Assembly (NCBI GenBank): GCA_024734555.1
Contig: JANPWX010000008.1
Span: 6,803,652-6,867,651 of the forward strand
Direction: 5' to 3'
Source: Trochalopteron elliotii
Taxonomy: Eukaryota > Chordata > Aves > Passeriformes > Leiothrichidae
Length of the DNA: 64,000 nucleotides
How positions within the stretch are numbered: position 1 is the first letter of the stretch; every line of letters begins with the position of its first letter. Under the pieces are notes generated by a model, which did not search any database, was not told the origin of the DNA, and worked only from the letters and a program-made list of their open reading frames with translations. Positions 25,511 through 62,820 of the stretch are shown piece by piece. Both the position numbers and the translations under genes were made by a program.

Positions 25511-27507
25511 TCATTCTCACACTGGACTTTGGATCTCACCTCAGTGTTTATGAAGTATTTGCATTTATTTGTTCCAAATTGATAGCTCCAACACATTTAC
25601 CTTTGCTGTGTAAAATACAGCTCTTGAAAAGGGATTTAAAATAAAGAGATTGTAGTGGTATCTTAATGAGAATTATGTGAACTACCTGCTCATTCATCTT
25701 TGCAAATATTAAAGGCTAACTTACATTTTAATTTTGTCATGGAGCATTTACACATTGAACCAAAGCATTGTAGAAGGTAGAATTAGGCAAGATGTTTGAC
25801 ACAGCTGGGGAATGAACATTTATTAATAGGGAACTACAGCGGATAAAAATAGACTTTCCTGAGTCCAACCTGACAGGATAAAACACTTCACATGCACTTG
25901 CCTTTGGAAATTTTACAGTTGTCTTTCTTTTCTACTTTTTTTACATTGTGTTGGTACATTGTCTCATGCTATGAAAAATGTGCCAACCAATTCCCATTTT
26001 CTTCCAAATGAAAACTATGTCAAAGATTAACTGTGGGCATCAGAAATGAGAGGATAACAGACAGGGTGTGTTACCAAAGAAGCCTTTATCTTTGTTAGCT
26101 GTGAGTAGCATGGAATGGGTATTAGTTTGGAGGGTCTTTTCTCAGTGGCTTTGTCACAACCTGTTACATTACATGCTAAACTGTTTAGTTAATAATTCTG
26201 AAAAATAAAGACAAAGACATTGTTTAAAGTGGTGCTGGATGCTTGTAGCTATATTGGCACTCAGTGGCAATTCTATGGATATGGACAGGAACAGTTTTTA
26301 AGAAAAGTGCCTTGACAGGTTGTTCAAAAATACATTTTATTTTAAACCTTATTTGCATTATGAATAGAAACAAAACCACCCCTAATTTTGAAATATACAG
26401 ATGAGAAGGAGCAACTTGCAGGTTCCCTGTATTTTGTTGTACAGGGCAAATCATACATAAGCCCTACAATGTTACATTTTTTGTAGTATGTCAGTTTATT
26501 ACAGTGGATGTATAGAAAGGTACAACCATTTTCAAACACAGATTGATACCAATCTCAGTTTGGGCTCACTGGTGCAATATAGTCACACACTGAAAAGCAA
26601 AGCGTGCTGTTTTCATTTTTTCTGGTATATTAATGCCAGATTTTGTTTACTGTGGTTTTGGATCAAAAATATGAAGGTCTTAGCATCTGATATTTCCTTC
26701 AGTTTTATGGTAGCCTTGGATATCCAGCAAAGGGAAACTGTCATGATCCAGTTTTCCTTCTCTGTTACATAATTGTCACCAATAAAAACGTGTTTTACTG
26801 TTACCTCTTGACTATTTTACACAGGCTGAGTTAAGAGGTGTAATTTATTTCAAGTCTTTTAACTGTGCTGTGTTTTCATTGCTGACTATTTGCCAAAAAA
26901 TATCCCATGGAAATTGTTTTATCTGGTAACTGTAAAGTGCAGCAAATTAGCAGTTACTTACTTCCCTTTTCTCCTAAAACAATCCTGTTGCATGATGGTA
27001 TAACCCTGGCCTGGTGGGAAGTCATCAGGCTGTGGTTTATGATATGGCATAGGAAACTAGCAGGGTGTTGCAAGATAGTTGAGTATTTTAATAAAAGTCT
27101 GTTTTGAGGAAAAGTACACTATGAAGATTAGTGCAGGACATAGATGAAGTCACCTTGTGGTTTAAAATTTCCATCTTAACTATTTTATCAAGTTGACTGA
27201 TTTTCTTCTCAGGTTTGCATGGCTTTGATATGTTTTCAGTTACTGTTCGGACACTTGTGTATTAATATCCTTAATTTCCAGTCCAAAGGAGCAGTTGAAA
27301 CAGTTATTTCATGATGTGCAGAGCTTCTTAGGTGTGTGCCTTCTCTGAAGCAGTAAGCCTTGCTCCCAGTCAGAGGGTGCTGTGGCATTGGCTCCCAGTT
27401 GGATGGTGTTGTTGTTAGACTGGGAAAACGAGAATGGATGGTATTGAACCAATCTGAGGCTTCAAATACCCTGTGTAGAAAGAGGAGTAAGCACAAAACT
27501 CTGATAC

Positions 27508-27588
27508 TTTTTTTTGTTTGGTTGGTTGGTTGTTTTTTTGGTTTTTTTTGTTTTGTTTTGTTTTGTTGTTGTTTTTGTGTTTTTTGTC
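27508..27588 (+). repeat. T/G-rich simple tract
   Basis: A T run, then GTTTGGTTGGTTGGTTG, then repeated TTTTG units. Same composition and strand as the tract at 21049. Confidence 0.85.
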
Positions 27589-28774
27589 CTATGCATCTCT
27601 TTGGAGAAGGAGCAAGTCTGACTTTTACTCCTTACAAACCCCTGCAAGGTCATGAGATATTTGCTTTTTTCACTGCATAGACAGCACATAAATCTCACAG
27701 CTGTGGCACAGAAATCAATCTGTTAAGATAACTATTGCTAATTCTTCATCCTCCAGGAACAGGATGGCTTAAAATTCAAACCACAGAATAGAGAGAGACA
27801 GAATAAAGAGCTTTTCACCTCCTACATTACCAGACTTGTTGAATCGGAGCAGTGCCCAAAAGTCATTACCATCCAGTGGCTATGGGCCAGTGTGAAATGA
27901 GTTACTGGGCTTTATCCAGATTCTAGTGGAGAAATTTCTGTCCAAATCACATAACTATGGCTACAGTTGGCAGGGGCTGAAGTACTTACTGGCAGCCATG
28001 GCAGAGAGTTTGAGGACTGAGTGTACACTTAGAGACTGGCTCTCTAGATCAGAGTTTTTTCTGCACCTACAGGAGCCAATGTAAAGCTTAAATAGGTGAT
28101 TTTCCTTTTGTGTGCGAGGTACCACTGCCTGCAGACCTGTCAAACCAACCATATTGTTTAAAACCAAGTTAGAATTCATCCTCATAGTTACTGCATTGTC
28201 ACTGTGGAGTGGGGATCTATGATCACTTCTCACACATTTAAAAAATTACAGCAGAACTCCTGAAATGCCATGAAAGGGTTTGCCACATGAGAGAGTATTT
28301 TGCTGCAAATCTTAGTGCTGCTAGATGGAAGACTATATCCAAGAAGGGTTATTTGTTGACAGTGGAGGTTAGTAGGGGTTTAAATTAGACATTAACCTTA
28401 ACCTGTATGACCCTGAGAATGACTTTCACTTTACAGCATTTTATTTTCATTGTTTTCCTCCTCCTGGATTCAGGATCTTTGTAGATCTTCCTTTCTGTAA
28501 AGGACTACAAAGCATGGAGGGAGACACACACTAACACATGGAAAAAACAAAGCAGTAGCATGCTGCACACAGTTCCCATTCTGAGGTAGAGGTTCATAAC
28601 AGAGGCCATCACATCACAGTTTTCAGTGGTCCCAGTCATAGAGAGGAAAAGATTTCCAAAGAGTAGCACTCCAAAGAGACATCAAAGCCCTGGCAGCTGA
28701 CTGCCAATCCTTGTGGTGGATGGTGCTTTATAGATGCAGGTGAATTTTAGTGCAAAAAGAGAGTTAAGCTGAGA

Positions 28775-28807
28775 AACTTGATGAATTTTGATGAACTTGA
28801 TGAATCT
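28775..28807 (+). repeat. Short AACTTGATGAA/TTTTGATGAA repeats
   Basis: Three near-copies of a roughly 11-bp unit containing TTGATGAA. Confidence 0.6.
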
Positions 28808-31800
28808 GTACCAGTCTGATGATGAACTTCAGGTGCTCAACTGCTTAGATGAATTCCCTGATGCAGTCAGTAAGTTTCTCAGCAGACTAAAATAACCTTA
28901 TTTTTGACACCAGTGTTTTTCTGCAGTTCTCCCAAGCTGTGCTTAGTCCATCAGGGGTGAGTAGCTGACCATGAGCAGACTGCAACAGGATAGGCTACAG
29001 CAAAGAAGCAGCCAAGCTTAAATAGCTACAAATCTCCTGCTTTCAGGGCTCTAGGAGAGCTTTCAAAACCCAAAGGGCTTCTAAACCCTAGACAGAGCCA
29101 AATCTGCATTACCAGCATGTGCTTGTTACAGAACAGCAGCAAATGCAAGATGAGCAAGCTGTTCACCATCCCAAAGTATGCTTTTCACACCTGAAATCAG
29201 GAGGAACTTGTTGCCAGGCTGGAAAGTTCTCCCCACTTCTCATGTGAGTGAGTTCCTACATGTTTCCTTTTGGGGAAGGGACTGCTGGAAAACCTTTCTG
29301 CACTGAAGTCAAGCAGACATAGAAGTCAAGAGACCATGTTGAAACTCAGCTCTGAGTGGGAGGAGAAGAGTTCTTACATGCTCCACAGTTATCTGCTGGG
29401 TGAGACACCTGAATTTCAGAGGCAAAAAATCTGCCCAGCATTTTAGCTAGCAGACAGGAAATTAAGGCATGAAAGGAACAAGAGAATAGAGTGAGAAGAG
29501 TTTTACATTTTAGAAGACAGAAAAAGCTTTGTTGAAAGTGTCTTATTCCTGCCTATTTTATTTTTATTCAATTTAATATATTTGGCACTGAACTGCAATG
29601 ATTTTGCACTAGTTTTGACCCTGGGCATCAGGTGGAAGCAGAATACTAGGCTACATTCCTAATTCCAGCTCTTAGAAGGTGTAAATGCCAGCCTATCTGT
29701 CCTAAATTTTCCCCAAACCAACTAAATCTTTAATAGCTACCTGCAATGCTTTGATGGTACTTCAGATTTTTGATTTCAGATCAGCAACTTCTGCCTGTCT
29801 TATTATATCTGAGAGTACAACCAGGTCTAAGGGTGTAAGCTGTTGTTTATGGCAAGTTTTGCAGAAGCTGTTCATGATCACATTGCTGATGAGTGATGGC
29901 CACAGTTTGTGTTGGGATATGACTGTCTTATGTGCTTGTTGGAAAAATGAATGATCTGTGGTTGTATATATTATGAGGATGGTATTTAGCTGCCTAAATT
30001 TAACATACTCAGGCACCATCAAATGTGTAATTAAACCTTTCCCCCTTTTTTTGTGCTAGGTATAAGAAGCTTTTGTCTTTACACTCCTTGTTGGGAAAAG
30101 ATCCCTGCTAAAATGCAGGTAGCTTGTAGAAAAGGGTGTGGATATGATGTACAGAGCAAACTATTACACTCATGAGCTAGAAGTTCACTTGGTTGCCTCA
30201 TGAGCTTGAAGTCTGAAAATCCTTGACAGGAATATTAATAGTTGAACATTTCCCATTCAATGGTAACAAAGTAATACTGAGAAAAATTGCTGATTGAAAG
30301 AGAATTTAGGTAATCCCTAATCCTGTGACCCAGGGAGCAAACATCTGTTGATATTAATTTGTTATACACAGGCTGCCTAATCATATTAGGAGAAACAAAC
30401 AAGTGCATTGTTTTTCCCTTACTTTAAGCATCTACTTCATCTTAAGGTACAGCTGCAAGTACACAACAGCACATACACACAATGCATCTTGAGTGAACTC
30501 ATGCATTTAGTTCTGATTTTGCCAAGTGTTAGTGAAAACAGTATGGGACTGACAGCCAGTTGTGTCATGAATACAGTTTATATCTTAATGCTGGGCACAA
30601 GGGTTACAAGCTCATGGTTTGTGTATGTTTTGTAACTGGTTGTCTGGTTTGACTTTAGAAAGAGGTGAGTTAATCAAGAAGCCAATTGGTTTCAGTGTGA
30701 TACAGAGGTACTGAGCAAAGGTCAAGCTCTGTGAGTTTTGTGTTTTATAGGAGTAATCGTCTGGCATGGTGAATGATTCTCTTTTGTGTGTATCACCCTA
30801 ATATTACTAGTGTACCTCTTGTGCAAGGAATGTGCAAGGAGTGAAAGGGCTATGATGTTAAAAAGGCTAGCACTTCTCTAAATGCAGTGTTCTTATGTGC
30901 AAAGCCCCACTTCTCCCAGAGCTAACAAGATACAGCTTTTTTCTGACTTTACTGGGGATAAGCTTGCATTGTCTCATGTTACACTGCAGAGAATTAAAGC
31001 CTGTCTGCCAGTTGTTGTTCCCAGTGCCTGTCCCAGAGCTGGCACAGAAGAGGATAGATATGCAGCTTGGAGGTATGATGTTCCCTGGCTGGTCCCATGC
31101 TTCCAGGAGCCCAGACTGGGCTTTTTCAGTCCTCCTAAGGGCAAGGACTGGTAGAACAGCCCCGTGCTTCCTCCAGCCTTTCACTGCTTCAGAGTTGTTC
31201 AGCCTCACTCCCACCTCAGTTGTTGATTGCAATCCAAGCCCTGAAGTGTAGCTGCTTGTCTCCAGCCCCTCTGCCTGTTTGCCCACCCTGTCTCTCCATG
31301 GGGAGCTAAAAAAGATAGATTTTTTTTTTTTTTGTCAGCTGCACAATATATCAGTCCTAATGATGATGATTTGGGAAAATTGTAGAATAAAGGGCAATCA
31401 AAATAATTATAATACCGATTGTTCATAAAGACTTAACAAGAACTTTAAGCCTGCTCTTCAGCTACTCTAATAGAGACAGCTGCTTGTAAATGACTCTTTG
31501 CTAAGATTTCTTACAGGGAGCCAAAAACAGAGTGAGGAACTGCCTGTTGGAGCTTTTCACGCTAATCTCATTTTTGTCTTTGAGGATTAAAACTTTCACA
31601 AGGACTGAAAGCTGATATTTATGAGTAGAGCTGGAGGAAGGAGGTTGCTTAAACAGCTCCTAGCCTGTCACCAACATCTCCAGCTGTACTCCACCAGCTC
31701 CATGGAGATTCAGTACTCTGATATTTTTAGAAATAATCACCTCCATATATTTCAGCATTGTTCATCCGAAACCACATTCTTCTCTTTTACGTTGTTTATA

Positions 31801-32083
31801 GACTTTTCTTTTACAGAAATGAGCTCTTTCCCTTGTTTTCCAAGCAGTGCTTTTGCAATTCAGTGACAGAACGTGCTGTTGAATTTGAAAGAACGTCAGT
31901 TTCTGTTAAGTCTTTGTTAAATTGTATGCCCATGTTCTGTTTTGCCTGGATTACCATAAATCCCACTGATTTTTATGGGCTTCAGTGAATGCAGATCTGT
32001 GCTGAGTGCTGTAGAGATAAAGAAAGCTCAGAGGTGTAACCAAGGATTTGACCTGTGTAATGCAATAGAAGAAAATCTGTACT

Positions 32084-32131
32084 GTGCAATATAATAGAAA
32101 AAGCACAATATAATAGAAAAAGCACAATATA
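32084..32131 (+). repeat. 19-bp tandem repeat, 2.5 copies
   Basis: The unit is GCACAATATAATAGAAAAA. The first copy has GTG for GCA-C at its start, the second is exact, and the third is cut after GCACAATATA. It lies 220 bp before the coding exon 1 acceptor. Confidence 0.85.
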
Positions 32132-32370
32132 TCTCTTGGCAGTGGCAGAACTTGAACATTAGTACCTTTGATCTAATACCACCAAGGTCCAATAAGCCTC
32201 AACCATGGTGACCATTTCAAACTACAGAAAAACACTCTGGTGAATGCTTATCTCAAATAACTTTCTTAAATTTTCATAGGTAGTAGTTTAAAGCCTTCAT
32301 TTCAAGTCTTGCAATACAGCCTAGAACTGTTGCTTTTTCTTCCTCTCTTACAGCCAGTTTTCTAGACAAC

Positions 32371-58304
<25,934 letters not shown>

Positions 58305-58580
58305 CTCTGCCAGAGGCAGCTCTGGTGGAGGCCCCTGGAAATGGACATTCTTGTGCAGGCAGAAGTCCTGAAGATGTATCAAAAGTCTTTGCTAAGTACC
58401 TTGAATGGAGGAGTCGTGCTTAAGAGCAGCTGTGAGGTTTTGAGGAGACTATCCATTGCAAAAATCACCCAAATTTTGACATGCAAGATTGAAGAGGCTT
58501 GTCTGCCCTTGTTTACATGGGGAAATACAGTTTTAGTAACTGGTTTAAGATTATGCATGTTGCTTTCCATGAAAGCCACT

Positions 58581-58620
58581 TATTATTTTATTATTATTAT
58601 TATTGTTATTATTATTATTT
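58581..58620 (+). repeat. (ATT)n microsatellite in the 3' UTR
   Basis: ATT units broken by TTTT and one G, within the BMPR1B 3' untranslated region. Confidence 0.85.
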
Positions 58621-58657
58621 TGATTGTTTAAAAAGATACTGCTTTAAATTTTATGAA

Positions 58658-58663
58658 AATAAA
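58658..58663 (+). terminator. Polyadenylation signal AATAAA, proximal
   Basis: Canonical hexamer about 355 nt after the BMPR1B stop codon. The sequence just downstream is A-rich rather than clearly GT-rich, so its use is uncertain. Confidence 0.45.
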
Positions 58664-58785
58664 ACTTTTGGGTTAGAAGTAAAAAATATGTATATTGTGA
58701 CATTAAAAAAAAATTGGAGGAAACTGCTGAAAATTAAAGCAAAACAACTTTTTCATTTCCAAAATGACTATTGCACTCCAACATT

Positions 58786-58806
58786 AAAAAAAAAAAAAAA
58801 AAAAAA
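58786..58806 (+). repeat. Poly-A run of 21 nt
   Basis: Uninterrupted A run 120 nt after the proximal AATAAA. In oligo-dT libraries it would prime internally and mimic a transcript end. Confidence 0.85.
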
Positions 58807-59166
58807 GGTGAGTGGGTCTGTGTAGCTCAGAGGAGCTGTAATGGAGCTTGCCTTAAAAGCCACCTATTTGTGGAGATAACTTTCCAAACCTCGAATGTGC
58901 AAGTGATACTCACAGTACAGAAATGGAGCCCAGTTACATCCCTGCCATCCCTGTTGGTGTGGGTGGCCTGATTCCTATGAGTGGCTTGTCCCATGGAAGG
59001 TCATGCTTCCTTTCAGGTACTTGGGAGCTGTATGAATATGGTTTGGTGTGACTTGTTTAAAGAAGATCTTCATGTTTCCAGGAAACCTGATGGGACTAGT
59101 ACCACAGTGTTAAACAAGTGTCCTTTTTCCTGGCTTTTTTTTTCCTTTCTTTTTCCCCCACTGCAA

Positions 59167-59172
59167 AATAAA
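59167..59172 (+). terminator. Polyadenylation signal AATAAA with GT-rich downstream element
   Basis: Canonical hexamer followed within about 10-20 nt by a GTATTTTGTGTGCGAGTG stretch. This is the best-formed candidate 3' end for BMPR1B in the window. Confidence 0.55.
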
Positions 59173-60989
59173 GTATTTTGTGTGCGAGTGGAAATGAAGT
59201 ACACAGATTTGAATCTGCTGGGCATTTGAAACTGCTAGCACCCATAAACAACCAGTGTTTAAGAGGAAATTCCTTGTGAGAAGGAATTATTAACTTGCTC
59301 TTTCATTTAAAAGTGAGGGGTCCATCTACAACTATAGCTGAGGAAAAAAAAAAGTGTTCCCTTTTTTTAAGGGAAAGTGAAAAACCTCAAAAGTGCCTGT
59401 TTCTAGGGTGGCAGTTATTTTTCCTTGAGTGTGAGGAGACCTGGTGCCTTGAGGCTGCAGTAGGTGACAGGGAGGGAGGGTGGGACACATTAGGTGAGAG
59501 CTGGGAACTGTGGGCAGCAGCTGGAACTGCCTCCAGCACTTCTGCTGTAGTGAGAGACACCACAAACCAAACAACTGGCTCAAGCTTTATCTGCATTACT
59601 GTTTTGGGTGGCCTTCCAGCAGCCTCCACACCTCTGGCAGCCACTGCACAGTGGTGCCAGGCTCAGCTGCCAGGCTGGGGCTGTGTAGCATTGTGGTTCC
59701 CAGCAAGAGGAGCTGTCAGGGGAGAAAGGCAATGAGAAATGTATTTTCTGTCTTTCCCTGTTCCTCCTTCCTGGGGCTGCAGCAGTTGCAGCAATGCTAA
59801 TGCTACAGAAGGGGAAATGAGAGGTGAAATATACCCTGGGAAGTGTTTTCTTTGGAAAGGTTCTGTTCTTCGTCAGATTACAAAAGCTGAGCTGCATGGG
59901 ACTTACTGGTTTACCATTTTTTACTCTAATTTGTTTTTTAAAATTTTTCTGCCTGCCTATATTGTTTTACTAGATGGTGTTCAGCTTAATTTTGAAATAA
60001 GTCCTTACAAATCCTGCTTTGATTATGCTAAGCCTATTTCAGAATTGAAATAATTGCCATGCAGGATTTAGCCTCAGCACTTCTGTAATGTTTTTTTTTT
60101 TCTCCTCTTTTTGGACAAAACTGATTTATTTGTGGTAGGTAGGTGTATAATTGGAGTTTAGCTTAACAGCTCCCTGGAGGTATTTCTAGCTGGAAAAATT
60201 ACCATTTTATACTATCAAGCTAACAGAGAAAAATGTGTGGTTCAAGAGAACCAGCAAGACCTCAATGATAGGTGTTAAAAAGCTTAATCGGAAGTTTTTT
60301 GTTCATTACGTTATTTGTCTGTACTGCTTTTTCTGCAGTGCAGTTTCCCTGCCTGTACCCAAATTTACCAAGCAATACAAAAAGAAAATCTCTGAGAGTT
60401 AATAAAACACCAAATCCTGACCCCAGGAGGGGCAATGATGGTTTCCCTGTCCTTAGAAAATGTTTGTGAGGCTGAGAGCAGAGTTTGCTCCTCTCCTTGG
60501 CTGCCTTGGCTTTGAGATTTGTGGGCCAAAATGGGGACAGCCCAGCCTCTCGTCACCTTTTTGTCTTAGTGAATTGAGTAATGGGTTTCTAGTCTCATTT
60601 CTTCCCATAAAAGCCAGCACACCCTCTGGAACCGAGATTTCTCAGCTCCAAAGAAGCAGATGGGACTTGCAGGTCCCAGGTTGCACAGCAGGGATGCTTC
60701 TTTCCTGCCTGTTTAGGTGTGTTTCACCTCTACCCTCTTCAAATTTTTTTTTTTTAATTAGCAGGGCTCTCTCCCCAGGAGAGTTTTGGAGGGTGCTTTG
60801 CTGGCTGGCAGGACAAGGCATGCAGTGAATGCCCCCGGTACCTGCCATCAGCATGTTGCAAGAGAAGGGGCCAGTCACTGGTTTCCTGAGCACATCTTAC
60901 CTTTTTTTTGGTCCAGAAGAAAAGGGTCTAAGATACTGGTTGATAGATCACATAAAGTGTGTATGTTAAATGTTCAAGTTTATGTGGTT

Positions 60990-60993
60990 TTAT

Positions 60994-61027
<34 letters not shown>

Positions 61028-61028
61028 T
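60990..61028. repeat. (TA)n microsatellite with AAATA interruption
   Basis: Two TA runs flanking TAAATA, about 39 bp in all. It is self-complementary. Confidence 0.85.
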
Positions 61029-61096
61029 CAGTTGCGAGTCTGGAATAGTTTCAGTATGTGGATTAAGAGTAAACTGTTATGGATGAAAAAGCACTA

Positions 61097-61102
61097 AATA
61101 AA
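61097..61102 (+). terminator. Possible distal polyadenylation signal AATAAA
   Basis: A hexamer 2.8 kb after the stop codon. A TTTATT a few bases on (an AATAAA on the minus strand) makes the site two-directional, so it could equally end a convergent minus-strand transcript. Confidence 0.25.
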
Positions 61103-61689
61103 ATGTAATATTTATTTATAAAAATGCATAAATGACAAATCACTGCAATGGTGCTGTATAGGAAAATAGATAAGTATATATATATGAGGAGACACACACT
61201 GAGAAAGCAAACAGTCTGCAGTTGTGTAACTAGTGCCTGCCTGTTTTCTCCCAAGACCAGATTTTGCCCTCAAATCTCTTATGCACTGTAATCTATTGTG
61301 AAGGGCTATTCCTAAGGCCAAAAAACAGCCTGAGGCAAGTGTGGATGGAGTTCTTTTGTTCCAGCACTGTGACATTCGAGTTACTGCCTGCATGGGTGAC
61401 TTTCTGCAACACTCAGCATGTCATTATTAAGTTTCAGCACCTGCAGTGACTACAGGTTGGTATATTTATTTTGCCAGGTGTGGCCTTTTAATGTCACTTC
61501 CATATTTTGGTAGTTTCAAAGAGCACATTGATGAGGGCTTGGAAGTCAGTGGTAAGATGATTGTGGCCTTGGTGCCCACGGGTCTAGAAATCCACTTCTC
61601 AAACAGAAATCATTCAAAGAAGTCCAGTTTAGTTTCTTACTGGCATAGGTGAGATGGAATAGGTAAGTGAGAGAAGGAAAAAAAAAAGA

Positions 61690-62513
61690 TGCTGTCTAGC
61701 AACTGCTATCCTTTTTCTAGCACAAAGTTACTTCTACTAAAGAAAAGGTTGCCAGTGTAGGGACTAAGCTGTCGTGACAAGTAAAAGAATTATAACAGAA
61801 AGGCCTCATAAAATCAGGCCTGCTCTGCTAAATTGCCAAAGTCAGCCTGTCGCTTCTCCTAAGTAATCTGCAAGTTCCCATGTGAAAACAATCTTGGTAT
61901 GAGAACTCGTCAGTATAACAACCTATTCCTGGGTTAAAAAACAAATGCTCCTGCAGTTAACAAAGGATTTGTACCAAGAGGATCAGTAAAGAAAGTATGT
62001 AAACAATCCAAGAATAGAGAGATTTGCTAGACAAGTAGAGAACACCTTTTACTAACCAACAGAGTAATTGGCAAGAAAGCTATTAACCAATTAAACTTGC
62101 ACACGAGGCCTGTGAAAAGTGTACAGAATAAGTTATGTGAATAAAGAATTGGCTTTTCCCGCATAAAAATAATGGAGTCTGGGCTAACTTATTACCGTAT
62201 CTGATGACCCGGCGCGATGCCGGGAGGCGACGGCCGAGCCTGCAGAGAAAAAGGACGCGGGGCCGAGCCGGGACTCGAGGGACGGGATCCACCAGGTCGG
62301 GAACGAACAGCCCGCAGCGAGACGGAATTCAAGCAGAGAATGCACAGAGTAGGGAAAGGCTCCGGCCGGCCGGGGGACAGCACAAAACACACAGAGACAA
62401 GAACCGGCCGGCCTTAGAAAAGGCATTTTGTACATCTACACTCACGTTGTTTTCTACGCCGTAGCAATAAAGTTCTTAATTTCCTTTTATCCTGTACCGT
62501 GATCTATCGAAAG
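61690..62513 (+). mobile_element. LTR-like element, copy 1 (end approximate)
   Basis: The left edge is set where a second copy at 63873 begins to match (TGCTGTCTAGCAACTGC). It contains a TATA-like CATAAAAATA at 62162-62171. A GC-rich stretch follows (about 62205-62410), then AATAAAGTTCTTAATT at 62466. That order (promoter, R-like region, polyadenylation signal) is what a retroviral LTR shows. A second AATAAA lies at 62140. The right edge, and whether it is a solo LTR or part of a provirus, are inference. No primer-binding site or viral gene was recognised beside it. Confidence 0.5.
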
Positions 62514-62820
62514 CTGGGGCGAGTTGGGGCAGTTTTTGTGGGTAGCGGCTATAGGGGAAGATATGGTTGCCACAAAATGGTATTTTACATGGTATTTTAT
62601 TAGAAATTCATTAAAAAAATATTACAGTCTGCTGAAGAACCGCAGCTGCTGCGGTAACCGGCCCCCTACGGGCTCCAGAGACCTCTCGGTCAGTATCTCC
62701 TGTGTCTGTAGGTCCGCTTCTATTCCCTCTACCCACGAACGATGGAAACGTTACCTTTTAATTCCGTTTTTCATGTTGAAAAGACTATTAAAAATGTTAC
62801 AGCCCCTCTGAAACTGCTCT
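62514..62820. other. Sequence between LTR-like copy 1 and the CpG island
   Basis: About 300 bp with mixed composition. No gag, pol or env-like frame and no primer-binding site recognised. It may be host DNA just upstream of the promoter. Confidence 0.35.

Larger units (their letters stand above)
25511..32353. other. Non-coding, probably the intron preceding BMPR1B coding exon 1
   Basis: Holds a T/G tract (27508-27588), short GATGAA-type repeats (28775-28807), a 13-nt T run (31321-31333) and a 19-bp tandem repeat (32084-32131). No exon encoding a signal peptide was found, although one is expected somewhere upstream. Confidence 0.45.
58305..59190 (+). other. BMPR1B: BMPR1B 3' untranslated region (probable extent)
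   Basis: Sequence after the stop codon, unspliced as far as I can see. It contains an ATT-rich microsatellite (58581-58620), AATAAA at 58658 and a 21-nt A run (58786-58806). A second AATAAA at 59167 is followed by a GT-rich stretch typical of a cleavage site. A further AATAAA at 61097 would give a longer form. The end at 59190 is my inference from the second signal. Confidence 0.55.
59191..61689. other. 3' flank of BMPR1B, no gene recognised
   Basis: Unique sequence with T runs (60089-60101, 60748-60757) and a (TA)n block at 60990-61028. Chance frames reach 146 codons (59295-59735) without any recognisable domain. In human the next gene, UNC5C, lies here in the opposite direction. I see no UNC5C coding exon, though an untranslated end could not be recognised. 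Confidence 0.5.

Noticed and set aside
30543..30602. MGLTASC... frame with a hydrophobic run, considered as the missing BMPR1B signal-peptide exon
   Set aside because: The only possible donor (GTTACA) is poor and gives phase 0 where phase 1 is needed, and the resemblance to the human leader is weak.
59295..59735. 146-codon frame downstream of BMPR1B
   Set aside because: No recognisable protein. Equally long frames overlap on the other strand, which points to composition.
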